Shown piece after piece: positions 22,925 through 28,224 of a stretch of 28,224 nucleotides of DNA. Both the position numbers and the translations under genes were made by a program. The notes beneath the pieces were generated by a model, which searched no databases, had not been told where the DNA came from, and saw only the letters and a program-made list of their open reading frames with translations. How positions within the stretch are numbered: position 1 is the stretch's first letter; each line of letters begins with the position of its first letter. Source of the DNA: JBBPYR01 sp038199755 (GTDB taxonomy: Bacteria; Chloroflexota; Ktedonobacteria; Ktedonobacterales; Ktedonobacteraceae); the NCBI GenBank assembly GCA_038199755.1, contig JBBPYR010000237.1, positions 1 through 28,224 of the forward strand, written 5' to 3'.

Positions 22925-24370
22925 CTATGCTATCGCAGCCGTTTCTAAGCGATACAAGATGCGCTTTTCATGGACAATCGCCGCAAAATCTTTCTTTGTT
23001 TTCTTCTTTTTGGCTTCGAGGTAGGCTTGTACGTTCTGGTAAATGAAGTGAATAGTATCGGAAATGTCAGCCTCTATATCCGTTTCTCCTTTGCCCTCGC
23101 GCCAAGCCTCGACCGTCGAGGTCCATCCCGCAAAGGCCGCAAACGCACGCTCGAAGTTGACTTGTCGCTTGCGTTCCCGAATGAAGGGGCCGAGATCAAG
23201 CTTTGCCGCAGGTTCCGCAGGAGCCGAGGATGCAGCAGCAGGTGTCTTGACCACAGGCAAGAGCGAACGGTCAGAGGAGCGAAACGGACGCGCCGCTAAC
23301 TCTTCATCGACTTGCTGTAATAGTTCTTCCCGTTCACGCTCTGTGCGTTCATAACGCGACACTGGTAACAGTTCTTCCTCTTGCTGAAAGGCGTTTTGTA
23401 CCACGTGCCAGTCAGGATGCACTGGCCAACGGGAGCGATTGAGATCAGCCGAGGGAACCACATAGCGCAGCCAGCCATCGGGCAGACCGTCATCACCGCC
23501 GCCAGCATGTCCCACGGCATACGACCACATCGCAGGAAGACGGTCTAAGAGTTCATAGGCTTGCTCGATACCACCCTCAGCAATGGCCTTCCGCTTGAAA
23601 CGGACTTCAACCCGCATGACCGGGGCTTTCCCATCCCATACTGGCAAGCCGTTAGCGTCCAGTTTGGAGAGCCAAAGGTCATGGAACCATTTTTTGGTGG
23701 GGGACTGATATTTGATCTCGTGTGTTTTGTCGTAAATGATGGCCGAGACCGCCGCATCTCGCTTGCCAAAGGGGAGACCTGTGATACGCCGCCACCGTCG
23801 TTTAATGCTCTCTGGACCGTCCATCATGCCATCATCCGTCAGGCTCGAAAGCGGCATTTCATCATCGAAGGTCGCACGAGTGATAAAGTCTTCTTTCACG
23901 TTGGCATGCCCAAAATCTGGCCACACGAAATCCGCCGCCAGATCAAGAGCCGAGACTTGCAGGAGAAAGTGTTGCCCGAACAGTTCCGTTAAGAAGGCAT
24001 GCACCTTGTGAATAGCCGCTCCAAAATCAGCGCGTGTGCATTCGCGCCAGAGGTACTCAGACGAGAAGCGCACTTGTCCAAGCATCGCCACCTTCACCCC
24101 TCGACTAATCGCCACACTTATTAAAGGATGATCGAGTATCCACTTGAAATGGGAGCCGCCTTTTTCCTTCATAAACAGGTTGCCACCCTCAAACACCCAA
24201 CGAGTGGGGATAGGTTCCTCTTCGTCTTGTGCCCGTTGTTTCAAGGCGTCTAACTCTTCCTGTAACGACTCATCCAGACGACGACGCACGACGTGAAACG
24301 CCGCATCCGTAGGCAAGATGTTGACGACGAGGGTATCAGGATTGCAGCCGAGCAGCACAGGCTTACTCAT
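22925..24370 (-). CDS. Replication initiation protein, Rep_trans-like
   Basis: The 481-aa protein shows, in order, three steps typical of the Rep_trans group of rolling-circle initiators: LDLAADF (142-148), IIYDKTHEI (211-219) and PVMRVEVRFKR (250-260). The group includes pT181-type Rep and relatives on ICEs and some filamentous phages; such proteins nick and covalently hold one strand at the origin. I cannot name the nucleophilic Tyr with certainty. The C-terminal ~150 residues are charged, with an Ala/Pro linker and a Lys-rich helix. ATG 24,370 has GGAGGTG upstream; the ten extra codons to 24,400 are less likely. The 104-base gap upstream holds a GCAGTGC/GCACTGC hairpin. The integrase gene follows nine bases after its stop. 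Confidence 0.7.
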   Translation of the reverse strand: MSKPVLLGCNPDTLVVNILPTDAAFHVVRRRLDESLQEELDALKQRAQDEEEPIPTRWVFEGGNLFMKEKGGSHFKWILDHPLISVAISRGVKVAMLGQVRFSSEYLWRECTRADFGAAIHKVHAFLTELFGQHFLLQVSALDLAADFVWPDFGHANVKEDFITRATFDDEMPLSSLTDDGMMDGPESIKRRWRRITGLPFGKRDAAVSAIIYDKTHEIKYQSPTKKWFHDLWLSKLDANGLPVWDGKAPVMRVEVRFKRKAIAEGGIEQAYELLDRLPAMWSYAVGHAGGGDDGLPDGWLRYVVPSADLNRSRWPVHPDWHVVQNAFQQEEELLPVSRYERTEREREELLQQVDEELAARPFRSSDRSLLPVVKTPAAASSAPAEPAAKLDLGPFIRERKRQVNFERAFAAFAGWTSTVEAWREGKGETDIEADISDTIHFIYQNVQAYLEAKKKKTKKDFAAIVHEKRILYRLETAAIA

Positions 24371-24434
24371 ACGACACCTCCAGAAGAAAAGCACCACCAC
24401 CCGAAAAACGGGCTACGGCAGTCCTGTATTTAGA

Positions 24435-24460
24435 GCAGTGCGGTTTACTTGCGGCACTGC
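24435..24460. other. Small hairpin upstream of the Rep gene
   Basis: GCAGTGC (24,435-24,441) pairs with GCACTGC (24,454-24,460), loop 12 bases. It lies between the PP-loop enzyme gene and the Rep gene and may attenuate or process their shared transcript. Confidence 0.45.
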
Positions 24461-24474
24461 TTTGCATCTGCGTG

Positions 24475-25401
24475 TTACACAAAGCAATAGCCACTTTCAC
24501 ACATCTCCTCCTGTTCAGGCAGCGACAATTGCACCAGATCAGTGGTCACTCTGCTTAGGGGTTTCAGTTTGCTTGAGAGCCACACCCGATCTTTGCCGAG
24601 CATGGCACGCCGTTCATTGATGAGCGTTTCCAGCTGGACCGCCTTTTCAAAGAGATCAGGCCGAGTGAGCCGCAGGTCTTGCCACGCCCTGGTGGAGTGA
24701 TAGGGACAAAACCAACAAGAGGACTTGGGAGGAACGGGTAAACCTGCATCCGCTATGATGCTCAGACAATCGTGCCGCGTCAAAGGCCGAGGCACGTCAA
24801 AAATGAGGGGGTGAGCATTCACCTTCCACGCCATCGTGTTCACATCCATATTCGGCTTGACACGCTGGATTTCATCCAAGCTGATACCTAGTCCCACTAT
24901 CGCAAGCGGTTCCTGCTCTGCAAAAAAGCCGTTGAGCGTTCCCATGAGACGTTTCAACGCTTCTTTGTCCAGCTTCCCAAGGGCAGACCGCCGCAGGAGA
25001 GCTTCTTTCATGGCATGGATTGCTCCACGCTCGGTATGCTGCTTGAGCCACTTATCGACGACCGCAATCTTGAAGTCAATCGTACAGGAGCGATTGCCGG
25101 GAGCACCCGAGCCCATGTACACAGGGATACCTATCGAACGGTTATCCGAGCGCGTGATCTCGCCATAAATGGTTTCGCGAGAGCCATCGCGCCGAGTGCG
25201 TTCTACTTCGTGAAAGGTCAGCCCATGCCGAGCCGCAAACGGTTTTGCGATATCACGCACATAGGTGAGCGTGTCAGGGTTTTCACTATCGGCTCCCACG
25301 TTACAAAACAGGAAGGTGCGATAATCAATGCGTCCTTGAGCCGCTAAGACGAGAGCCGCCGTGGACTGCACCCCTCCACCGAACGAAAAGACTTTTAACA
25401 T
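24475..25401 (-). CDS. PAPS-reductase-like PP-loop protein
   Basis: The 308-aa protein begins with the PP-loop SFGGGVQST (residues 6-14) that binds ATP or an adenylyl sulfate. Cys106 in GNRSCTIDFK and the Cys229-x2-Cys232 pair in SSCWFCPYHS could hold a metal or Fe-S cluster. It belongs to the phage- and plasmid-type branch of the phosphoadenosine phosphosulfate reductase family. Those proteins lie in mobile elements without sulfate-assimilation neighbours; DndC-like sulfur modification of DNA is a related activity, but no Dnd partners are seen. ATG 25,401 has GAGG just upstream. It sits directly downstream of the palindrome-rich segment and upstream of the Rep gene, all on one strand. Confidence 0.8.
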   Translation of the reverse strand: MLKVFSFGGGVQSTAALVLAAQGRIDYRTFLFCNVGADSENPDTLTYVRDIAKPFAARHGLTFHEVERTRRDGSRETIYGEITRSDNRSIGIPVYMGSGAPGNRSCTIDFKIAVVDKWLKQHTERGAIHAMKEALLRRSALGKLDKEALKRLMGTLNGFFAEQEPLAIVGLGISLDEIQRVKPNMDVNTMAWKVNAHPLIFDVPRPLTRHDCLSIIADAGLPVPPKSSCWFCPYHSTRAWQDLRLTRPDLFEKAVQLETLINERRAMLGKDRVWLSSKLKPLSRVTTDLVQLSLPEQEEMCESGYCFV

Positions 25402-25905
25402 GAAACACCTCGATTGGGAAGCCGCACGAACGGGAGCGAAGGCAAGGGAGCGTACAGCGTGCGGCTTGCGTCTCCACCTTTTACGGGTGTGATTAGCATT
25501 CCATGACGAGGCGGCACACTCAGGGGGCTAATGCAGGAACGCAGAGGGTGCCGCCTCGCCATTGCAAGCGTATCACACCCTGCAAAGGTAGTACGCACCC
25601 TTCGGGACGCCGCAGGGGGAGCGGACAGCACCACAGCGAGGACGAGGGACGGCAGCCTCGGAAACACAGCAGGAGGGCAACCCCATGCCACCCCACCACG
25701 ACCGCCAGAGCAGCCGACCACAGGAGCAACGATCGTTTTCATAGACAACACCTCATTTCTTGCCACGAGATCAACCAACGAGAGCCGAGCGAGGGAAGGC
25801 CCGACGAGCGCGAGGCGTTCACCTGTGCGAACGTCGGGCGTGTGGCGCGTGGCGCAGGAAGAGAACCGAGAACCGACCACGCACCAGATGCACCAAGGAC
25901 CTCGA
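25402..25905. other. Gene-poor segment of the element with large inverted repeats; candidate origin
   Basis: No convincing gene is seen in about 500 bases. It holds an approximately 131-bp imperfect palindrome (25,467-25,597) and a second hairpin, GCCCGACG/CGTCGGGC (25,799-25,806 and 25,832-25,839). It lies upstream of the PP-loop and Rep genes. Such structure suits a replication origin, a single-strand initiation site or a packaging signal. Confidence 0.5.
25467..25597. repeat. Large imperfect palindrome
   Basis: Arms 25,467-25,521 and 25,544-25,597 are complementary at about 42 of 55 positions around a 22-base loop. Perfect blocks are CGAGGCGGCAC with GTGCCGCCTCG (11 bp), GGGTGTGAT with ATCACACCC (9 bp), ACCTTT with AAAGGT, and TGCGT with ACGCA. 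The positions between them differ, which gives a bulged hairpin. Confidence 0.8.
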
Positions 25906-26844
25906 TTATTGGTCCGCACGACGGTAACGCGCACGCGTATCACCATCAGCAGAAGGCGCAGGCGTGCGGCGTGCGAGAATATCCGTGAAGACTTGGCGTT
26001 TGAGTTCGGCGAGGAAATGGGCGTCATCCTGCTCCTGCTGCACACGAATTTGGATAAGCGAGATTTCCGCTTCGGCCTTGGCCTCGACCAATTGGCGTTC
26101 GCCTTCCGCTTGCGCGATGTCGCGATAGAGCTTGGCCTTTTCGCGCTCCCCGCGGGCGATCAGCTTCAAATGACTGTTATCGACTTTGGCGAGGAAAAAA
26201 GCGGTGGTGGCGTCACCCAGAATGAACCCGGTCACGCGCGAGGCGACGAAGACGTATAAAATGGTGAAATTGGTATGGGGGTCATGATTGAGCGAAATGA
26301 TATGCAGCAAGAACGCCGACTGCCCGATGATGTTAATCACAGCAAAGACGATCCATAGGAAGGTCCCAAACCACACCTCGACCTCTTCCCCTTTAGACAC
26401 CGACCCATTGACCTCTTTCTTTTCGGCCAGATCGCGCCGCTTAATCGCCACCCCGAACGTGGTAAACATCATGGCGAGGTCGATGAAGAGCGCACCCGCC
26501 CAAATGATGTAGTCACTGGTATCCCCCGCTGGTACCAGCTGCGTCAGGATATACGCGACCTCCGAGGTAGTGAGGGCGACGAAGGCGATAGGACCGAGCA
26601 CCAGCCAGAAGCGCAGCAAGATCAGCATCAGCGTTTCATGGAAGGGCCGACCCAATTTGGAGCTTTCCACGAGGTTGATACGCCGCAGCTTCAATTCCTC
26701 TTGCGTCATGGTTGACGTGATCGCACGTGAGGAGACAGGAACCACCGCACTCGTTTGAATAGGACCAGTGTTAGGAGCCGCAGCCGCAGGAGCTTGCGGT
26801 GTGGCAGCTGCCGCAGTGCCGAACAATGCAGCAAAGAAACCCAT
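25906..26844 (-). CDS. Four-TM membrane protein with coiled-coil tail
   Basis: I do not recognise a named family. The 312-aa protein has an Ala/Pro/Thr-rich N-terminus. Four hydrophobic helices follow (roughly residues 70-100, 113-135, 160-190 and 195-220), and then about 90 residues of charged coiled coil rich in Glu, Lys, Ala and Gln. The tail would face the cytoplasm. The start is ATG 26,844, with GGAAAGG nine bases upstream; two earlier Met codons (26,880 and 26,853) have no proper ribosome site. It lies in the middle of the element's minus-strand gene string. A role in DNA transfer, virion assembly or membrane anchoring of replication is conceivable, but nothing in the sequence decides it. 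Confidence 0.75.
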   Translation of the reverse strand: MGFFAALFGTAAAATPQAPAAAAPNTGPIQTSAVVPVSSRAITSTMTQEELKLRRINLVESSKLGRPFHETLMLILLRFWLVLGPIAFVALTTSEVAYILTQLVPAGDTSDYIIWAGALFIDLAMMFTTFGVAIKRRDLAEKKEVNGSVSKGEEVEVWFGTFLWIVFAVINIIGQSAFLLHIISLNHDPHTNFTILYVFVASRVTGFILGDATTAFFLAKVDNSHLKLIARGEREKAKLYRDIAQAEGERQLVEAKAEAEISLIQIRVQQEQDDAHFLAELKRQVFTDILARRTPAPSADGDTRARYRRADQ

Positions 26845-26911
26845 AGAGCACATCCTTTCCGGGGCTGGAAAGGCGACCATCTCTCAGCGAGAAATGACCG
26901 CCCGAAACGCG

Positions 26912-27277
26912 CTATTCTTCGTCATCCGCCACGCCGAGATCACGCACCTTCGTAATCTGCATCCGCACTTGCAAGATCACGCGCTTTTGTCCCGACTCTT
27001 TATCCTCAATTTCGCGTTCGCCAGCCGTGATGTTTTTCACGTTGACCTTGATACGATGGTCCGTCAAGTCTTGCCGCAGCTTCTTACCATCCTCGGCCAC
27101 ATACTCTTTGTATTGTGGGTCATTGTCGCGCATCTGGCAGGAGTAGACGCGCCCATACAGCGAGTCAGCAATTTCCAACGAGAGGAATTGCCACTTTTCG
27201 CCCTTGCGCCGTCCATCTTCAATCACGCCATCAACGGGACGCATGCCCTGAACCACACCTGTTAATACAAAAGCCAT
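26912..27277 (-). CDS. 121-aa beta-rich protein, possible ssDNA-binding
   Basis: The start ATG 27,277 has GAAAGG upstream; the longer frame to 27,490 overlaps the neighbouring gene and is rejected. The protein alternates hydrophobic and polar residues in strand-like stretches: VLTGVVQGMRPVDG, WQFLSLEIAD, GRVYSCQMR, HRIKVNVKNI, RVILQVRMQI. It ends in an acidic tail (VADDEE). Strand-rich small size plus an acidic C-terminus is the usual look of OB-fold single-stranded DNA-binding proteins, such as those encoded beside Rep genes in filamentous phages and ICEs. This is an inference from pattern, not a family match. It lies 67 bases upstream of the membrane-protein gene. Confidence 0.65.
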   Translation of the reverse strand: MAFVLTGVVQGMRPVDGVIEDGRRKGEKWQFLSLEIADSLYGRVYSCQMRDNDPQYKEYVAEDGKKLRQDLTDHRIKVNVKNITAGEREIEDKESGQKRVILQVRMQITKVRDLGVADDEE

Positions 27278-27299
27278 GAGACACCAACCTTTCTTTCCC

Positions 27300-27560
27300 T
27301 TAGCAGGGAGCTTGAGAAACGACCGTAAACATCGGAAAAGCCATCCAACGAACGCCGCTATACACGAAAATGGTGTGCGTATCAGCGGAGTATTCCGCAT
27401 CACACTGGTGATACTCAAACGCCACGACGAGCTGACAGGCTTGCTCAACTGAGAGGCCAGTGAGCTGACGCCCAAAGCGTTGCTCACCATCCGAGGTGGT
27501 GTTCACACGACTTCCAGCAGGGAGGTTATGAAGAACATCCACAAGGCTTCCAAATTCCAT
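27300..27560 (-). CDS. 86-aa hypothetical protein of the element
   Basis: The start ATG 27,560 is chosen because AGAGAGG lies about 11 bases upstream; the frame is open to 27,629 but overlaps the small TM gene. The protein is of mixed alpha/beta character: a helix (LSVEQACQLVVAFEYHQ, about residues 36-52) is followed by strands (HTIFVYSGVRWMAFPMF). There is no signal peptide and no recognised motif. Its stop is 22 bases before the start of the 121-aa protein, so the genes are almost certainly co-transcribed. Confidence 0.55.
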   Translation of the reverse strand: MEFGSLVDVLHNLPAGSRVNTTSDGEQRFGRQLTGLSVEQACQLVVAFEYHQCDAEYSADTHTIFVYSGVRWMAFPMFTVVSQAPC

Positions 27561-27576
27561 CGCCTGACAGACCTCT

Positions 27577-27678
27577 CTAGAAGTGAGTGAACACGAACGG
27601 AGCCACCCACGACCACAACACGAGAACACCGTACATCAGACCAACACCCACGAGGAACCATAGACAACAGCGCAGCAT
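27577..27678 (-). CDS. 33-aa single-pass membrane protein
   Basis: A short minus-strand frame runs from ATG 27,678 to TAG at 27,577, with AGAGAGG six bases upstream of the ATG (good ribosome site). After Met-Leu-Arg-Cys-Cys the peptide is one continuous hydrophobic helix of about 23 residues (Leu, Val, Gly, Trp, Phe), ending in Thr-His-Phe. It would be a single-pass inner-membrane peptide. Small TM proteins of this kind are common in filamentous phages and small mobile elements. Its stop lies 16 bases before the start of the 86-aa gene. Confidence 0.6.
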   Translation of the reverse strand: MLRCCLWFLVGVGLMYGVLVLWSWVAPFVFTHF

Positions 27679-27697
27679 ACATACCTCTCTTTCTGGA

Positions 27698-27904
27698 CTA
27701 GGCAGCGACACGACCGACGAGCGAACGACCAACACGCAGGAAATCAGTCATGAGAGCAGGAGTGAAAACCTTCTCGGAGCGTTCACCTGCCACCAGAGCA
27801 CGACAGGTCATGCACAGCCGTTCAGAGCCAGCAACAAACCGCACATGAAGCCGAACGATTTCTAAGGGTGACAAATCGACTTGACAACAATCGCAGCGTT
27901 CCAT
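27698..27904 (-). CDS. 68-aa zinc-ribbon-like protein
   Basis: The peptide carries CDCC at residues 4-7 and CMTC at 31-34, a CxxC-x23-CxxC arrangement fit for one zinc ion. Between them is a helical/strand segment with His20. The C-terminal half is basic and hydrophobic (LMTDFLRVGRSLVGRVAA). It may bind DNA or another protein of the element; no family is recognised. ATG 27,904 has GAGGTGAAGG immediately upstream. It is the first complete gene of the minus-strand string inside the window. Confidence 0.65.
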   Translation of the reverse strand: MERCDCCQVDLSPLEIVRLHVRFVAGSERLCMTCRALVAGERSEKVFTPALMTDFLRVGRSLVGRVAA

Positions 27905-28224
27905 ACCTTCACCTCATCAGAACAACAACCGAGCCTGAACCGCTCAAGCTCATCATTGACCGCTCTACCCATCACAAGAAGGCAGAACGGGCAATGCCAA
28001 CCTAGCGATCTACAAACAGAACCGTTCTAGTCGCACTGAACACATCCAGAGCTCGTCTACCCTTCCTTTCCACTCTAGAAGCGTCAGCCGCCCTCGCTCA
28101 ACTGTTTTCATCTACCAGATGCCCCTGTTTTGACTCTCAGGATTGCACCGCCGAGACATCGTCATGATGCCGCAGAACTTTCACACTCTCACTAAGCCGT
28201 CCTAGAACACCGCTGTTCTGTCCA
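27905..28224. other. Intergenic or regulatory segment of the element at the window edge
   Basis: No confident gene is seen. A 33-codon minus-strand frame (28,010-28,111) is possible but has a weak ribosome site. The stretch has repeated AGAAC motifs (27,919; 27,984; 28,018; 28,174; 28,204), two of them forming palindromes: AGAACCGTTCT at 28,018-28,028 and AGAACA-CCGC-TGTTCT at 28,204-28,219. It probably carries control signals for the gene string. Confidence 0.5.

Noticed and set aside
25395..25742. Minus-strand 115-codon frame with a fair ribosome site in the gene-free segment
   Set aside because: The large palindrome lies inside it, the predicted peptide has no protein-like pattern, and it overlaps the start of the PP-loop enzyme gene. 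The hairpin interpretation explains the sequence better.
25503..26259. Long plus-strand frames (161 and 242 codons) opposite the membrane-protein gene
   Set aside because: They are antisense shadows of the membrane-protein gene and the palindromic segment, rich in Arg and His codons from GC-rich DNA, without ribosome sites.
27278..27490. Longer form of the 121-aa protein starting at 27,490
   Set aside because: It would overlap most of the 86-aa gene in another frame, and the ATG at 27,277 has its own ribosome site and begins the strand-rich domain.
21789..28224. CRISPR array or restriction-modification system in the element
   Set aside because: No regularly spaced repeats and no methyltransferase, nuclease or Cas motifs are present in this part of the element.

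Overview
The window reads as a piece of bacterial chromosome, probably from a soil or environmental member of the Chloroflexota (Ktedonobacteria-like). I infer this from the gene mix, the moderately GC-rich coding style and the abundant intergenic palindromes; no single marker proves it. About 19.8 kb of ordinary chromosome (roughly 1,870-21,790) lies between an AT-rich foreign-looking patch (1-1,870) and the tRNA-proximal end of an integrative element (about 21,790 to beyond the right edge).

Left patch (1-1,870): an AT-rich two-TM protein of unknown function, a coiled-coil protein and a 51-aa basic protein. The last two have promoters so close to their start codons that their mRNAs would be nearly leaderless. 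The patch ends abruptly inside a prolyl-oligopeptidase gene, of which only the C-terminal end survives. Next to that remnant is the C-terminal half of a formate/nitrite channel.

Chromosomal core: an MFS exporter, an HD-domain (MESH1/SpoT-like) protein with an SLC45-like MFS transporter, and a dienelactone hydrolase. A MITE-like palindromic repeat follows, then a diacylglycerol-kinase-family lipid kinase. Next is a metG operon (methionyl-tRNA synthetase, then a COG4586-type ABC ATPase and two ABC-2 permeases). Its leader holds a Met-containing 45-aa reading frame, a strong terminator and a possible antiterminator, which together look like a transcription attenuator. Then come a SnoaL-like protein, a small CCPF protein, and an aromatic-catabolism-like locus: GntR regulator, MhpA-like FAD hydroxylase and C-C hydrolase on the minus strand, with a divergent VOC-family dioxygenase. 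Matching TGGTATACCA operators sit at both divergent promoters. A duplicated-domain lipoprotein and a LysE-family exporter close the core.

Right part: a tRNA-Arg(TCG) gene is followed by a compact minus-strand gene set that continues past the window edge. Reading in transcription order it is: Zn-ribbon protein, 33-aa single-TM protein, 86-aa protein, 121-aa possible OB-fold protein, four-TM coiled-coil membrane protein, a gene-free segment with an approximately 131-bp imperfect palindrome, PAPS-reductase-like PP-loop enzyme, Rep_trans-type replication initiator, and tyrosine integrase. This is an integrated element able to replicate, perhaps inovirus-like or a small ICE. It is the most likely place for an undescribed system.
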